Shown in pieces: positions 42,359-54,477 of a DNA stretch of 64,000 nucleotides (the first letter of the stretch is position 1; every line of letters begins with the position of its first letter). Position numbers and translations under genes: made by a program. This stretch comes from Methylotenera sp. (GTDB taxonomy: Bacteria > Pseudomonadota > Gammaproteobacteria > Burkholderiales > Methylophilaceae), in contig JAUYAL010000051.1 of the NCBI GenBank assembly GCA_030693535.1, positions 1-64,000 on the forward strand. Direction: 5' to 3'. The notes beneath the pieces are model-generated. The model made no database searches. It was given only the letters and a program-made list of their open reading frames with translations, and was not told the origin of the DNA.

Positions 42359-42829
42359 ATGAACATTAACTTTACACTTATCGCACAAGCAATTGCATTT
42401 TCTGTGCTGATTTGGTTCACAGTAAAATTCGTTTGGCCGCCGCTATTAAATGCAATTGAAGCGCGTCAAAAAGAAATCGCTGATGGTTTGGCTGCAGCAT
42501 CTGAGGGTAAAAACTCTTTAGCTGTGGCTGCAAAGCAATCAGAAGTCACTTTGAATGAAGCTAAGCAAAAAGCTAGCGAGATTATTGGTCAAGCTGAAAA
42601 GCGTGGATCACAAATCGTTGAAGAAGCTAAAGGCTCAGCCAAAACTGAAGGTGAGCGTATTTTGGCCGGTGCAAAAGCTGAAATTGAACAAGAAGTGAAT
42701 CGTGCAAAAGAAGGTTTACGTTCGCAAGTGTCAGCATTAGCAATAGCTGGTGCTGAAAAAATATTGCGTAAAGAAATTGACGCAAAAGCACACAGCGAAA
42801 TGTTATCTAAACTCGCTGCAGAACTTTAA
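42359..42829 (+). CDS. atpF: ATP synthase F0 subunit b
   Basis: The peripheral stalk subunit has one N-terminal membrane helix ([22 protein letters not shown]) followed by a long charged Ala-rich coiled coil ([40 protein letters not shown]) that binds the delta subunit. Length 156 residues is normal. Confidence 0.97.
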   Translation: MNINFTLIAQAIAFSVLIWFTVKFVWPPLLNAIEARQKEIADGLAAASEGKNSLAVAAKQSEVTLNEAKQKASEIIGQAEKRGSQIVEEAKGSAKTEGERILAGAKAEIEQEVNRAKEGLRSQVSALAIAGAEKILRKEIDAKAHSEMLSKLAAEL

Positions 42830-42852
42830 GGCTAAGAGATAAAGGAAATCAT

Positions 42853-43389
42853 ATGGCTGAAATATCAACCATCGCTAGGCCTTATGCAGTTGCAGCTTTT
42901 AACCTTGGTCAAGAGCAGAAAGCACTTGCTAAGTGGTCTGAAATGTTAGGTTTTGCAGCTGCGGTAGCAAGTGACGCACAGATGCAGGCATACATTCAAG
43001 ATCCAAAGATTGTGAGCAGTGAGTTGCAAAATACATTTTTAAAGGTGTGTGGCGATAAGCTGAATGAGCAAGGTCAAAACTTGATTAAAGTGCTGGTTGA
43101 ATATAACCGAATGGCTATCTTGCCAGCTATTACATCTGCTTTTGAAGAACTTAAGGCGCAAGCTGAAGGTGTATTAGATGCGCAAATTATTGCAGCAGCT
43201 AAACCAAGTGCTGCAGAAGTAAAAGATTTGGTTAAGCGTTTAGAAGCTAAGTTTGGTAAAAAGATTGAAGCCAATGTGACGGTAGATGCAGATCTTATTG
43301 GTGGTATCAAAATTATTGTTGGCGATACCGTGATAGACGCATCCGTCAAAGGTCAGTTGCAAAATTTAGCTTATACGCTTGCGGCATAA
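42853..43389 (+). CDS. atpH: ATP synthase F1 subunit delta
   Basis: The 178-residue protein has the OSCP/delta fold: STIARPYAVAAFNLGQEQK at the N-terminus and LIGGIKIIVGDTVIDASVKGQL near the C-terminus. Delta connects the stalk to the top of the alpha3beta3 head. It follows atpF by 23 bases. Confidence 0.97.
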   Translation: MAEISTIARPYAVAAFNLGQEQKALAKWSEMLGFAAAVASDAQMQAYIQDPKIVSSELQNTFLKVCGDKLNEQGQNLIKVLVEYNRMAILPAITSAFEELKAQAEGVLDAQIIAAAKPSAAEVKDLVKRLEAKFGKKIEANVTVDADLIGGIKIIVGDTVIDASVKGQLQNLAYTLAA

Positions 43390-43420
43390 GTTGCAGTTAT
43401 AGAAAATATTAGGAGCTACA

Positions 43421-44962
43421 ATGCAGTTATCTACATCAGAAATCAGTGAACTGATTAAAAGCAGATTAGAGAATTTTTCTACCTCAGCTGAAGCGCGTAC
43501 TCAAGGTACGGTAATTTCAGTAACCGATGGTATTGTTCGTATTCATGGTCTTTCAAACGTAATGGCTGGCGAGATGATCGAGTTTCCAGGTAACACATTC
43601 GGTTTGGCGCTTAACTTAGAGCGTGATTCAGTGGGTGCGGTTGTTCTAGGAGACTACGAACATATTACAGAAGGCGATGTATGTAAATGTACAGGTCGTA
43701 TTTTGGAAGTGCCAGTGGGTCCAGAATTGATTGGTCGCGTTGTTAATGCACTTGGTCAGCCTATCGATGGCAAAGGCCCAGTCAATGCAAAAATGACTGA
43801 CAAAATTGAAAAAGTGGCACCAGGCGTTATTGCACGTAAATCAGTTTCGCAACCGGTACAAACGGGTTTGAAATCAGTTGACTCTATGGTTCCTGTAGGT
43901 CGTGGTCAACGTGAATTGATTATTGGTGACCGTCAAACAGGTAAAACAGCAGTTGCGATTGATGCGATTATTAATCAAAAAGGTCAAAATATGACCTGTA
44001 TCTACGTTGCGATTGGACAAAAGGCATCTACAGTAGCTAACGTGGTACGTAAACTAGAAGAAAATGGTGCAATGGCTTACACCATTGTTGTTGCTGCTAC
44101 GGCATCTGACTCAGCTGCATTGCAATTCTTAGCACCGTATGCTGGTTGTACTATGGGCGAATATTTCCGTGATCGTGGTGAAGACTCATTAATCGTATAC
44201 GATGATTTGACAAAACAAGCGATTGCTTACCGTCAGATTTCACTGCTATTACGCCGTCCACCAGGCCGTGAAGCTTACCCAGGCGATGTGTTCTATATTC
44301 ACTCACGTTTATTAGAGCGTGCTGCTCGTGTAAATGAAGAGTATGTAGAAAAATTCACTAACGGCGCTGTTAAAGGTAAAACTGGTTCATTAACAGCATT
44401 GCCAGTGATTGAAACTGCCGCTGGCGACGTTTCAGCATTCGTTCCAACTAACGTGATTTCAATTACTGATGGTCAAATCTTCTTAGAAACTGACTTGTTC
44501 AACGCTGGTATTCGTCCTGCGATTAACGCTGGTATTTCAGTGTCTCGCGTGGGTGGTGCGGCGCAAACTAAAGTAATCAAGAAGTTGGGTGGAGGTGTAC
44601 GTCTAGCATTGGCACAGTACCGTGAATTGGCAGCATTTGCACAGTTTGCATCTGATTTGGATGAAGCTACACGTAAACAACTAGACCGCGGTCGTATGTT
44701 TACTGAGTTAATGAAACAAGCACAATATGCGCCACTAAGCGTTTCTAACATGGCAATTACTTTGTTAGCAGCAAATAAAGGCTATTTCGATGACGTACCA
44801 ACCAACAAAGTATTAGCATTTGAAACTTCATTACATGGTTTTATGGCTTCTAAATACAAAGCTTTGATGGATGGCATTGAGAAGAGCAAAGATTTAGCTG
44901 GTGACAATGAAAAAGCTGTTGAAGCCGCAATTCAGGACTTCAAAGCAACTAATGCTTATTAA
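43421..44962 (+). CDS. atpA: ATP synthase F1 subunit alpha
   Basis: The noncatalytic nucleotide-binding subunit, 513 residues, with P-loop [13 protein letters not shown], the beta-barrel N-terminus and the signature [17 protein letters not shown]. All features are normal for the family and its operon position is standard. Confidence 0.99.
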   Translation: MQLSTSEISELIKSRLENFSTSAEARTQGTVISVTDGIVRIHGLSNVMAGEMIEFPGNTFGLALNLERDSVGAVVLGDYEHITEGDVCKCTGRILEVPVGPELIGRVVNALGQPIDGKGPVNAKMTDKIEKVAPGVIARKSVSQPVQTGLKSVDSMVPVGRGQRELIIGDRQTGKTAVAIDAIINQKGQNMTCIYVAIGQKASTVANVVRKLEENGAMAYTIVVAATASDSAALQFLAPYAGCTMGEYFRDRGEDSLIVYDDLTKQAIAYRQISLLLRRPPGREAYPGDVFYIHSRLLERAARVNEEYVEKFTNGAVKGKTGSLTALPVIETAAGDVSAFVPTNVISITDGQIFLETDLFNAGIRPAINAGISVSRVGGAAQTKVIKKLGGGVRLALAQYRELAAFAQFASDLDEATRKQLDRGRMFTELMKQAQYAPLSVSNMAITLLAANKGYFDDVPTNKVLAFETSLHGFMASKYKALMDGIEKSKDLAGDNEKAVEAAIQDFKATNAY

Positions 44963-44993
44963 TTGCGCTTACTAATCACTTTTAGGATTAAAA

Positions 44994-45932
44994 ATGGCTG
45001 GTAGTAAAGAGATTAGAACCAAGATCAAAAGTGTTGAAAATACACGTAAGATCACCAAAGCCATGGAAATGGTGGCTGCTTCTAAAATGCGTAAAGCGCA
45101 AGATAGGATGCGTGCATCACGTCCATATGCTGATAAAATTCGTAATGTAGCAGCGCACCTTTCTTTAGCTCATTCAGAATATAAGCACCCATTTCTTATG
45201 AAGCGTGAAGTGGTTAAAAAAATCGGCATTATTGTTGTGAGTTCTGACAAAGGTCTTTGCGGTGGCTTAAATACTAATGTATTGAGAATGACAATAAACC
45301 AGATGAAGAACTGGGAAGCTGAAGGCAAAGTTATCACTGTTAGTGCAATTGGCAACAAAGGCTATTCATTTATGAATCGCGTTGGTGCAGATGTTAAATC
45401 GCATATCACAGGTTTAGGTGATGTGCCACATCTAGAAACGCTAATCGGTAATATTAAGGTGATGTTAGATGCTTATATCTCTGGTGAAATTGATCAGTTG
45501 CATATTTGCTATACACGTTTTATTAACACGATGAAGCAAGAGCCAGTGTTAGAGCAGTTGTTGCCTTTAACAAGTGAACGCTTAGGTACACATGCGGACC
45601 ACGAAAAAGCAGAAGCGCTTACTACGAGTGGTGTCATTAAGAGTGCACTTCAGATTGGTGCGGCTAAAGGTCATTGGGATTATATTTATGAGCCAGAATC
45701 AAAGCCTGTCATTGATCAGTTGATGGTGCGTTATATTGAATCATTGGTATATAACGCAGTATCAGAGAATATGGCTTCAGAGCAGTCATCACGAATGGTC
45801 GCAATGAAGTCTGCATCAGACAATGCAAAAGAAGTGATTGGTGATTTGAAATTGGTATATAACAAAGCACGTCAAGCGGCCATTACCAAAGAGATTTCAG
45901 AAATCGTCGGTGGCGCAGCAGCAGTAGCATAA
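44994..45932 (+). CDS. atpG: ATP synthase F1 subunit gamma
   Basis: The rotating central stalk. The N-terminus [28 protein letters not shown] and the C-terminus [22 protein letters not shown] form the antiparallel coiled coil; [13 protein letters not shown] is the central signature. Note that the conserved residues after it are of the expected length, 312 residues, slightly long as in other betaproteobacteria. Confidence 0.98.
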   Translation: MAGSKEIRTKIKSVENTRKITKAMEMVAASKMRKAQDRMRASRPYADKIRNVAAHLSLAHSEYKHPFLMKREVVKKIGIIVVSSDKGLCGGLNTNVLRMTINQMKNWEAEGKVITVSAIGNKGYSFMNRVGADVKSHITGLGDVPHLETLIGNIKVMLDAYISGEIDQLHICYTRFINTMKQEPVLEQLLPLTSERLGTHADHEKAEALTTSGVIKSALQIGAAKGHWDYIYEPESKPVIDQLMVRYIESLVYNAVSENMASEQSSRMVAMKSASDNAKEVIGDLKLVYNKARQAAITKEISEIVGGAAAVA

Positions 45933-45975
45933 ATTTTACGAATTAAATTGCAATTCAACAGATTAGCTTGAATAG

Positions 45976-47424
<1,449 letters not shown>

Positions 47425-47475
47425 TGGTCGTTTAACTAGTCGTTAGACGTTAGTCAAAAGTTTTTAAGGAATAAC

Positions 47476-47901
47476 ATGGCAAATACAGTTCATATTGATG
47501 TTGTAAGCGCAGAGGCAAGTATATTCTCAGGGGATGCTGAGTTTGTGGTTGCACCTGCAAGTGCTGGTGAAGTGGGTATCTACCCTAACCATGCGCCAAT
47601 GATTTCAACAATCAAGCCAGGCGCACTGCGTATTAAGCAAGCTAGCGTGGCTCAAGAGGTTGTAATTTATCTCTCTGGTGGATTATTAGAAGTTCAACCA
47701 GGCGTAATCACAGTGTTAGCTGATACGGCAGTTCGTGGCCATGATTTAGATGAAGCAAAGGCAATTGCCGCTAAGGAAGTAGCAGAAGAAGCGATTAAAA
47801 ACAGAACTTCAGATGTTAATTATGCGGCAGCACAAGCTGAATTATCAGAGGCACTTGCTCAGATTCAAACGATTGAGAGGCTTCGCAAGGCATCACACTA
47901 A
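47476..47901 (+). CDS. atpC: ATP synthase F1 subunit epsilon
   Basis: The 141-residue subunit has the N-terminal beta-sandwich ([34 protein letters not shown]) and the C-terminal helical hairpin ([21 protein letters not shown]) that inhibits ATP hydrolysis. It ends the operon; a strong terminator follows. Confidence 0.98.
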   Translation: MANTVHIDVVSAEASIFSGDAEFVVAPASAGEVGIYPNHAPMISTIKPGALRIKQASVAQEVVIYLSGGLLEVQPGVITVLADTAVRGHDLDEAKAIAAKEVAEEAIKNRTSDVNYAAAQAELSEALAQIQTIERLRKASH

Positions 47902-47941
47902 ATTTTGCAATTAAAATGGTGTAGCATAACTAACACCAGCG

Positions 47942-47967
47942 AAAAGGCAGCTTAGGCTGCCTTTTTT
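47942..47967 (+). terminator. rho-independent terminator of the atp operon
   Basis: GGCAGC (47946-47951), loop TTAG, GCTGCC (47956-47961) and six T residues form a textbook hairpin with an upstream A-run, 40 bases after atpC. Confidence 0.9.
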
Positions 47968-48009
47968 GTTATACTTAAACAATGTTAAATCACTAAAAAC
48001 CATAAAGTT

Positions 48010-49380
48010 ATGTGTATGCTTAATATCATTATTCTTGCTGCGGGTAAAGGTACACGCATGCACTCCAACACGCCTAAAGTGCTTCATCAAATAGGCGGGA
48101 AACCAATATTAGCGCATGTGATTGACTGTGCAAAAGCGTTGAATCCTCACAAAATAATTGTGGTGTATGGTTATGGTGGAGAAATAGTTCGTGAAGCATT
48201 TAGTCATGAAAAAATAATATGGGTTAATCAAGCAGAGCAGCTCGGTACTGGACATGCGGTCCAACAAGCCATACCATTTTTAGATGAAAATACAGAAACT
48301 TTAATAATGCTTGGTGATGTGCCCTTAGTTGATGTAAAGGCCTGCAAAGCATTAATTGCACAAGCGGATGACAAACTTGCAATTTTGTCATTTAACAAAA
48401 CAGATCCGACAGGCTATGGTCGAATTGTTCACAATGATAAACAAAATATAGTGGCTATCGTAGAGCATAAAGATGCAACTGAAGCGCAACTGAATATTGT
48501 AGAAGTTAATACGGGCATCATGGCGATGCCGAACGTTCACCTAACTCAATGGCTATCGCAACTGACAAATAACAATGCTCAGGGTGAATACTATTTAACA
48601 GATATTGTGGCACTAGCTGTGAAGCAAGGTGTTGATGTTGTGTCTCAAATAACCGATGATGAGTGGTCAGTTACTGGCATTAATTCAAAAATAGATTTAA
48701 GTGCCATTGAGCGTGTTTACCAAACACGCATTGCACAAAAGTTATTGCAGCAAGGTGTAACCTTACGAGATCCTACACGGCTAGATATTAGAGGCTCATT
48801 AAGCTGCGGAAAAGATGTAGAGATTGATATTAATTGCGTGTTTGAAGGTAATGTAATTTTAGGTAACAACGTAAATATCTCAGCAAACTGCGTGATTAAA
48901 AATTCCACTATAAAAGCAGGTGCGCAAATCGCGCCATTTACACATATAGATGACACTGTAATTGGTGAAAATAGCCGTATCGGCCCATTTGCAAGATTGC
49001 GTCCTGGCACTACTCTAGAGGCAGATACACATATTGGTAATTTTGTAGAACTTAAGAATTCTCAAGTTGATAAAGGAAGTAAAATCAATCACTTGAGTTA
49101 TGTTGGTGATACTACAGTAGGAAAAAATGTAAATATAGGCGCGGGGACTATCACCTGTAATTACGATGGTGCAAATAAATTTAGAACGGTAATTGAAGAT
49201 AATGTATTTATAGGCTCAGATACACAATTAGTAGCGCCCGTCACCATAGGTAAAGGGGCAACTATTGCAGCAGGATCCACAATTACAAAAGATGCACCTG
49301 CTGATCAACTCACCCTTTGCAGAGCCAAAGAACAAAAAACAGTTGCAGGCTGGAAACGACCTACTAAAAAATCAAGTTAA
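48010..49380 (+). CDS. glmU: bifunctional UDP-GlcNAc pyrophosphorylase / GlcN-1-P acetyltransferase
   Basis: GlmU makes UDP-GlcNAc for cell wall and lipopolysaccharide. The N-terminal uridyltransferase has [31 protein letters not shown] and GDVPLVD; the C-terminal left-handed beta-helix has hexapeptide repeats and the acetyltransferase motif [21 protein letters not shown]. The ATG at 48010 is followed by a second at 48016 ([10 protein letters not shown]), either of which may be used. It lies 26 bases upstream of glmS. Confidence 0.98.
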   Translation: MCMLNIIILAAGKGTRMHSNTPKVLHQIGGKPILAHVIDCAKALNPHKIIVVYGYGGEIVREAFSHEKIIWVNQAEQLGTGHAVQQAIPFLDENTETLIMLGDVPLVDVKACKALIAQADDKLAILSFNKTDPTGYGRIVHNDKQNIVAIVEHKDATEAQLNIVEVNTGIMAMPNVHLTQWLSQLTNNNAQGEYYLTDIVALAVKQGVDVVSQITDDEWSVTGINSKIDLSAIERVYQTRIAQKLLQQGVTLRDPTRLDIRGSLSCGKDVEIDINCVFEGNVILGNNVNISANCVIKNSTIKAGAQIAPFTHIDDTVIGENSRIGPFARLRPGTTLEADTHIGNFVELKNSQVDKGSKINHLSYVGDTTVGKNVNIGAGTITCNYDGANKFRTVIEDNVFIGSDTQLVAPVTIGKGATIAAGSTITKDAPADQLTLCRAKEQKTVAGWKRPTKKSS

Positions 49381-49406
49381 TCGAATCATTAGGAAAGAAT
49401 AAATTT

Positions 49407-51236
49407 ATGTGTGGCATAGTAGGAGCAGTTGCAAATAGAAATGTCGTTTCAACGCTTATAGAAGGCTTAAGCCGGCTAGAATATCGCGGTTATGACTCGG
49501 CTGGAATTGCGGTTTTAAACAATAGTGGCATTGAGCGCGTTAGAGCAGTAGGTCGCGTCGCCGCCATGACGGATAAAGCCAATGAGTCTAAAATAAGTGG
49601 CCTAGTAGGCATCGGCCATACGCGTTGGGCAACGCACGGTGGCGTAACAGAGAGCAACGCACATCCACATGTTTCAAAAGGGGAGATTGCCGTAGTGCAT
49701 AACGGCATTATTGAAAATCATGATGAACAACGTGAAAAACTAGAAAAATTAGGCTATGAGTTCACCTCACAAACCGATACTGAAGTCATTGCACATTTAA
49801 TTCACCATTATCACAAAGAATTACCAGTATTAGCAGCTACTCTAAAAGCCGTAGCTGAACTGACAGGCGCTTTCGCAATCAGTGTAATTTCTGTGAAAGA
49901 GCCTGAGCATATGATTACAGCACGCTTAGGTTGCCCGTTATTGATAGGCTTAGGCGAAGGCGAAAACTTCATTGCATCTGATGTTTCAGCGGTGTTATCT
50001 GTCACCCGCAAAGTAATTTATCTTGAAGATGGCGATGTAGCGGACATTCGTAGTGATGGCGTGACGATTTTTGGCCGTGATGGCAATACAGTTGAACGTA
50101 AAATCCACATGAGCGACGTGTCACTTGCCAGTATGGAGCTTGGCCCATACGCGCACTTCATGCAAAAGGAGATACATGAGCAACCAAAAGCGCTTACAGA
50201 TACAATTGAAGCGCTAATTGACGACAACCAATTCTCCCCTGCTTTGTTTGGAGATAATGCCAGTGAAGTATTTAACGCAGTCAATAGCATTTTGATTCTT
50301 GCCGCTGGCACCAGTTATTACGCTGCGCTGACAGCTAAATACTGGCTAGAAAGCATTGCAAAAATACCCACTAATGTAGAAATCGCCAGTGAATATCGCT
50401 ACAGAGTTTCTGTGCCCAATCCTAAGCAATTGATAGTTACTATTTCACAATCAGGCGAAACGCTGGACACAATGGAAGCGTTAAAACACGCCAAGTCGCT
50501 AGGCCAACATTACACACTTGCCATTTGTAATGTGCAAGAAAGCGCTATTCCACGCGCCTCTCAACTGGTTTTCTATACGCGCGCAGGGGCTGAAATTGGC
50601 GTAGCTTCAACTAAAGCCTTCACCACCCAGTTAGTCGCCCTCTTTACTTTGGCGGCTACCTTAGCCAAACAACGCGGCTTATTGACCGAAGATGAAGAAC
50701 ATGCACATTTAAGCGCCTTAAGACAACTAGCAGGCAGCGTGCAACATGCCCTTAATCTAGAACCACAAATTCGTGAATGGGCGAAAAGCTTTGCCAATAA
50801 ACAGCATGCACTGTTTTTAGGGCGCGGTATACACTATCCAATCGCGTTAGAAGGCGCACTTAAGCTTAAAGAGATTTCTTATATCCATGCCGAAGCTTAC
50901 CCCGCAGGCGAGCTTAAACACGGCCCGCTAGCACTGGTTGATAGCGACATGCCCGTAGTCGTGATTGCGCCAAATGATACTTTGTTAGAAAAAGTAAAAT
51001 CTAACATGCAAGAAGTAAAAGCCCGCGGTGGCGAGCTATTTGTATTTGCAGATTCCGACAGCCATTTTACTGAGTCAGAAGGCGTGCATGTCATCCGCAC
51101 GCCACGTCACGTAGGCGTTCTCTCCCCTATTCTGCATACAATACCTGTGCAGATGTTGGCTTACCATGCGGCGTTGTTGAAAGGAACTGATGTGGATAAA
51201 CCGAGGAATTTGGCGAAGAGTGTGACAGTGGAGTAG
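49407..51236 (+). CDS. glmS: glutamine-fructose-6-phosphate aminotransferase
   Basis: GlmS makes glucosamine-6-phosphate. The glutaminase domain starts with catalytic Cys2 ([13 protein letters not shown]) and has [13 protein letters not shown] and GHTRWATHG; the two SIS domains have [18 protein letters not shown] and [28 protein letters not shown]; the C-terminus is [15 protein letters not shown]. The last codons ([11 protein letters not shown]) are the sequence that TnsD of Tn7 reads as its attachment site, and core gene order stops directly behind this gene. Confidence 0.99.
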   Translation: MCGIVGAVANRNVVSTLIEGLSRLEYRGYDSAGIAVLNNSGIERVRAVGRVAAMTDKANESKISGLVGIGHTRWATHGGVTESNAHPHVSKGEIAVVHNGIIENHDEQREKLEKLGYEFTSQTDTEVIAHLIHHYHKELPVLAATLKAVAELTGAFAISVISVKEPEHMITARLGCPLLIGLGEGENFIASDVSAVLSVTRKVIYLEDGDVADIRSDGVTIFGRDGNTVERKIHMSDVSLASMELGPYAHFMQKEIHEQPKALTDTIEALIDDNQFSPALFGDNASEVFNAVNSILILAAGTSYYAALTAKYWLESIAKIPTNVEIASEYRYRVSVPNPKQLIVTISQSGETLDTMEALKHAKSLGQHYTLAICNVQESAIPRASQLVFYTRAGAEIGVASTKAFTTQLVALFTLAATLAKQRGLLTEDEEHAHLSALRQLAGSVQHALNLEPQIREWAKSFANKQHALFLGRGIHYPIALEGALKLKEISYIHAEAYPAGELKHGPLALVDSDMPVVVIAPNDTLLEKVKSNMQEVKARGGELFVFADSDSHFTESEGVHVIRTPRHVGVLSPILHTIPVQMLAYHAALLKGTDVDKPRNLAKSVTVE

Positions 51237-51403
51237 TATGGGATTGTCAAATTCAATACTGACTTTAATGAACTAACATTATGGATAATCATAACCCTTC
51301 AAAGACAATAAATACAAGGGTTGATAAAATAATCGACCAATAAATTGAATTACGGATAATTTGTACAAATCAAATATTATTATAATAATCAATAACTTAT
51401 GTG

Positions 51404-51432
51404 TTGACAAGTAAAAAAACAGAGAATATTAT
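51404..51432 (+). promoter_or_regulatory. sigma-70 promoter of small ORF and AAA+ unit 1
   Basis: TTGACA (51404-51409), a 17-base spacer and TATTAT (51427-51432) form a near-consensus promoter. The expected transcription start falls at about 51439, the A of the small-ORF ATG, so the first message would be leaderless. A related promoter region (GGATAAT---TACAAAT---TCAATAACTTAT) recurs before the decayed copy at 54172. Confidence 0.65.
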
Positions 51433-51438
51433 TCTCAC

Positions 51439-51549
51439 ATGCTTACCAACAGATCTAAACCTATTAAACATATCGCTTTATATTTAAAGCGTATCGGTTC
51501 AACTGGCCGCTCTTTAGCGTTAATGAATTTAAACAAATCCATCAACTAA
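51439..51549 (+). CDS. conserved 36-aa leader peptide of AAA+ unit 1
   Basis: The small ORF starts with MLTNRSKPIK, contains ALYLKRIGSTGR (residues 13-24) and ends before the ATPase gene. Over the twelve codons of ALYLKRIGSTGR, comparison with the ORF at 59703-59837 shows nine base changes, all silent, although the two ORFs differ completely elsewhere. This is strong evidence that the peptide is translated and selected. There is no upstream ribosome site because the ATG coincides with the predicted transcript start. The peptide is basic. It may be a regulatory leader or a third component of the ATPase system. Confidence 0.6.
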   Translation: MLTNRSKPIKHIALYLKRIGSTGRSLALMNLNKSIN

Positions 51550-51551
51550 AA

Positions 51552-51571
51552 AGCCGTCTTTGATGACGGCT
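51552..51571 (+). promoter_or_regulatory. hairpin directly before AAA+ ribosome site
   Basis: AGCCGTC (51552-51558), a six-base loop and GACGGCT (51565-51571) form a perfect 7-base stem. One base later comes AAGGAG, five bases before the ATPase ATG at 51584. No T-run follows, so it is not a normal terminator. A different stem stands in exactly the same place before the second ATPase (59653-59667). Confidence 0.6.
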
Positions 51572-51583
51572 CAAGGAGCTGTC

Positions 51584-52540
51584 ATGCCACAAATAACTAC
51601 ACATCTCATTGCAGATGAAATCAGTATAAAAAAACGCGTCGAAGAATTAAAAAATCGTTCCGATGATATTAAAAGTCGAATTGCGCATATCCTTAAACAT
51701 CTTTGGAATCCTGAACGCACTGTCATAACGGTTCCAGGAAGTGTTGATTTAACTTTACTAAGGCAAAATTTCCCGCATTTTAGTGAAGTCATCGATTTTT
51801 ACGAAAACTCAATCATTACACTTGATAGATTGGGTTTACCTTTTGAGGTTCCACCTGTTTTATTACTAGGGGATCCAGGACTGGGTAAAACATATTTTAC
51901 TAGCGAATTTGCCAAATGCATCAATATCCCTTTTTACGAAATATCCTTGGCTACAACCAGCTCTACTTTCGGACTGAGTGGTGGAAATTTGCAATGGTCC
52001 GAAGGGTCGACTGGTTTTATCGCTAATACCCTAGCAAACAGTGAAGCTGCTAATCCAATCATCTTGATTGATGAAATTGATAAAGCACCATTAGACGCTA
52101 GATATAATCCTATGAACGTTTTTTATAGTTTACTAGAAGCTCATTCAGCGAAACGTTTTAAGGATGAAGCACTAGAAATTGAGATTGATGCAAGCAAAAT
52201 CATCTGGATTGCCACTGGCAACTATGCCAATCAGATTCCAGCGCCCATTCAATCTAGAATGCGGATTTTTGAAATAACCCAGCCCAGTCCGGATTGCATG
52301 CCAACTGTTATTACAAATATCTATAGACATGTAGTGAAGCATAAAGCCTATGGAAAACTTTTAGACGAGTCTTTAAATGATTCAGTCATTGATCATTTAA
52401 CAAAACTATCCCCTAGAACTGTTAAATTAGCGATTGAGGAAGCCGCATTTAAGGCAATTTGTAACCATCGTGACTCGATTATTATTAAGGATTTACCAAA
52501 GCTTGGAAAGGAGATATATCGTGTCGGATTTATTAAATGA
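51584..52540 (+). CDS. Lon-like AAA+ ATPase, unit 1
   Basis: The 318-residue protein has an N-terminal helical part, then a AAA+ core: Walker A LLLGDPGLGKT (residues 96-103), a loop with LSGGNLQWSEGSTGFIA, Walker B IILIDEIDKA (159-168), sensor 1 IIWIATGNY and IPAPIQSRMRIFEI with likely arginine finger. The core resembles the ATPase domain of Lon protease (GG-R---G, DEIDK, IPAP--DR), but the protease domain and Lon N-domain are absent. ATG 51584 has AAGGAG. The stop overlaps the GTG start of the zinc-ribbon gene. A paralogue is at 58688-59641. Function unknown; remodelling of a partner through the zinc-ribbon protein is inferred. Confidence 0.8.
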   Translation: MPQITTHLIADEISIKKRVEELKNRSDDIKSRIAHILKHLWNPERTVITVPGSVDLTLLRQNFPHFSEVIDFYENSIITLDRLGLPFEVPPVLLLGDPGLGKTYFTSEFAKCINIPFYEISLATTSSTFGLSGGNLQWSEGSTGFIANTLANSEAANPIILIDEIDKAPLDARYNPMNVFYSLLEAHSAKRFKDEALEIEIDASKIIWIATGNYANQIPAPIQSRMRIFEITQPSPDCMPTVITNIYRHVVKHKAYGKLLDESLNDSVIDHLTKLSPRTVKLAIEEAAFKAICNHRDSIIIKDLPKLGKEIYRVGFIK

Positions 52541-52943
52541 ATCATTGGAAGAAAGTTTTAATGCAGAAAACTATGTAAGAACTCTTTGTGAAAATACTAA
52601 GATAATTCTAAATCTTTATGCAAATGTTCAATTTCCAATTGGCTGGAAAAAGATTGTTGCAGAATTAATCAATACGATTAAAAACTATCCAGTTAGCATC
52701 ACTAAAATTAATGACTCCTTTACTTTGTTGGAAGTTAAATTTGAGATAGCAAAGCCTACTAAAGAAGTATGTGTTTGGCGAGCCATTGATAAAGCGCGTT
52801 CTGATTCTGCATGTACGTGCGCATTGTGTGGGGAAGAAATGCGGTCCAGACAAAAATCGAATCCTTTTGAGTTGCTTTGCGTTGAATGTAAAAAAACTGC
52901 AGGAAAACTTGGTAAAACTCAAACTTGGTTGGATAAGTATTGA
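52521..52943 (+). CDS. small zinc-ribbon protein, unit 1
   Basis: The start is GTG 52521, preceded by AAGGAGA and lying inside the 3' end of the ATPase gene; the frame extends further upstream but lacks a ribosome site there. The 140-residue protein has an N-terminal helical half with FPIGWKKIVAELINTI, a central beta-rich part and a zinc ribbon of C100-x2-C103 (CALCGEE) and C120-x2-C123 (CVECKK), ending in KTQTWLDKY. The same layout, start codon and tail (TGTWLDSF) are present in the protein at 58327-58704. Family not recognised; a small adaptor or nucleic-acid-binding role is possible. Confidence 0.75.
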   Translation: MSDLLNESLEESFNAENYVRTLCENTKIILNLYANVQFPIGWKKIVAELINTIKNYPVSITKINDSFTLLEVKFEIAKPTKEVCVWRAIDKARSDSACTCALCGEEMRSRQKSNPFELLCVECKKTAGKLGKTQTWLDKY

Positions 52944-53059
52944 TTAATTTTATTGAGCTAATAAATGTGTGCAGTGTTCATCGTAGCGTAGTTTATTTAA
53001 ATATCTAACAATCTTGAATTGTTAATTATTAATGAGCCCGTTCACACTGAAAATGTTAT

Positions 53060-53821
53060 ATGACAAATCATCTGATGCTCTCTGATCTTCATAATGAATT
53101 TACAGTATTTAAACCTGATGTTGAGGTGCGTTCTGTCGATGTTGTCATTTTAGCTGGAGATATTGATAAAGGTAGTAAAGGTATCTACTGGGCGCGTAGT
53201 CAATGGCCTGATAAAGAAATCATCTATGTAGCAGGTAATCATGAGTTTTATGGAAAAATTCGTGGTCATGTAATGGCAGAACTTCGAATTGCAGCTAAAG
53301 AAACTGGTGTTCATTTTTTAGAGAATGAACAAATATTCATTAATGGTATTCGTTATTTAGGTTGTACCCTTTGGACTGATTTTAAACTTTTTGGTGAAAA
53401 ATTTGAGTTGGCTTGTATGAGTCATGCGATTCAAGGGCTGAATGATTTCAAGGTGATTCACGAAGGGGACAAAGTTTTTAGCCCAACCGACTCCATTAAA
53501 TTTTTTAATAGTTCATATAATTTCTTGCGTGAAAACCTTGTTGACTACAATTACAATGGCAAAACAATAGTGGTTACACATCACTTACCCTCCAACCAAT
53601 CAATAGCATATCGGTTTAAAAAAGATATGCTTTCCGGATGTTTTGCTCCTGACCTTGATCATTTATTAGGATATTCAGAGCTGTGGATACATGGGCATAC
53701 TCACGATAGTTTTGATTACACCTTTAAAAATACACGTGTGATATGTAATCCAAGAGGATGTTTTATTAATAACACTATAGAAAATGCACAGTTTAAGCCT
53801 GCTCAGATTATATCTATCTGA
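53060..53821 (+). CDS. calcineurin-like metallophosphoesterase
   Basis: The 253-residue protein contains the five metallophosphoesterase motifs: LMLSDLHNEF (D-x-H), LAGDID, YVAGNHEFY, VVTHHLP and IHGHTHDSFDY, followed by ICNPRGC. All metal ligands are present, so it should hydrolyse phosphoesters; the substrate cannot be predicted. No signal peptide, so cytoplasmic. It lies alone, 117 bases after the zinc-ribbon gene on the same strand. Confidence 0.88.
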   Translation: MTNHLMLSDLHNEFTVFKPDVEVRSVDVVILAGDIDKGSKGIYWARSQWPDKEIIYVAGNHEFYGKIRGHVMAELRIAAKETGVHFLENEQIFINGIRYLGCTLWTDFKLFGEKFELACMSHAIQGLNDFKVIHEGDKVFSPTDSIKFFNSSYNFLRENLVDYNYNGKTIVVTHHLPSNQSIAYRFKKDMLSGCFAPDLDHLLGYSELWIHGHTHDSFDYTFKNTRVICNPRGCFINNTIENAQFKPAQIISI

Positions 53822-53845
53822 TGGATTATAATTAAATTTTCAAAC

Positions 53846-54082
53846 TCAAATATTTCTTGGCCCAAACATAATGATCATCATACCCACTAACGCAAATGTT
53901 ACGCCCAGCAAATCCCACGCAGTGGGCTTAATACCATCGACAAACCATAACCAAAAAATTGCTACAGAAATGTAAACCCCGCCATAAGCAGCGTAAACCC
54001 TACCAGCGGCAGCAGGATGTAATGTCAGTAGCCAAACAAATAAGCCTAATGAAAGAGCACCAGGTATTAACAACCAAATCTT
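53846..54082 (-). pseudogene. ynfA: truncated ynfA (UPF0060 membrane protein)
   Basis: The 3' part encodes [22 protein letters not shown] and [20 protein letters not shown], the last two thirds of YnfA, a four-helix small membrane protein of about 108 residues. The first helix and start codon are missing: upstream of about 54082 the frame no longer resembles YnfA, and sequence related to the promoter of the AAA+ unit begins within 100 bases. The gene was therefore probably cut by a rearrangement in the island. No function is expected. Confidence 0.75.
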
Positions 54083-54171
54083 TGATTGACTAATAATAAG
54101 GATAATTCATATATATTCTATTGCAGGTAAATACCTAAATCACAAGTTAGTTGACTAAAAAGATTAATTAA

Positions 54172-54386
54172 GGATAATCATTACAAATATTAATTATTTA
54201 ATAAAGTCAATAACTTATATCCAGACAAAAATCGTTGACTATAATTGTTGTATGCTAAGCAGTAAATCAAAACCTATCAAACAAATCGCTTAATATTTAA
54301 AGCGTATCGGCTCTACTTGCCGCTCTCCTAATTTATTGAATATAAATATTTCAATTTAATATTTTAGCCGTCAATAAATGACGGCT
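54172..54386 (+). pseudogene. decayed promoter, leader ORF and hairpin of a further AAA+ unit
   Basis: This stretch parallels 51353-51571. A small ORF begins MLSSKSKPIKQIA at 54252, seven bases after the end of TATAAT (54240-54245), exactly the spacing of copy 1. A TTA to TAA change at 54291 stops it where copy 1 has ALYLKRIGS; the frame beyond still reads YLKRIGSTCRS to 54359. The hairpin AGCCGTC-N7-GACGGCT (54366-54386) is kept, but the ribosome site and the ATPase and zinc-ribbon genes are gone. Confidence 0.7.
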
Positions 54387-54477
54387 TGGGCCGTAAGCAT
54401 TTACTCATTATAAGAATTTAAATACACTCGATACCAATTACTCACCACCGAATACTTGGTTATTCAACATATCCATT

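Noticed and set aside
49386..49410. glmS ribozyme or riboswitch upstream of glmS
   Set aside because: Only 26 bases separate glmU and glmS, too short, and the ribozyme is a feature of Firmicutes and relatives.
51404..51571. The leader region as a purely non-coding structured RNA
   Set aside because: Differences between copies 1 and 3 within the conserved stretch fall on silent codon positions, which favours a peptide over an RNA structure for that part.
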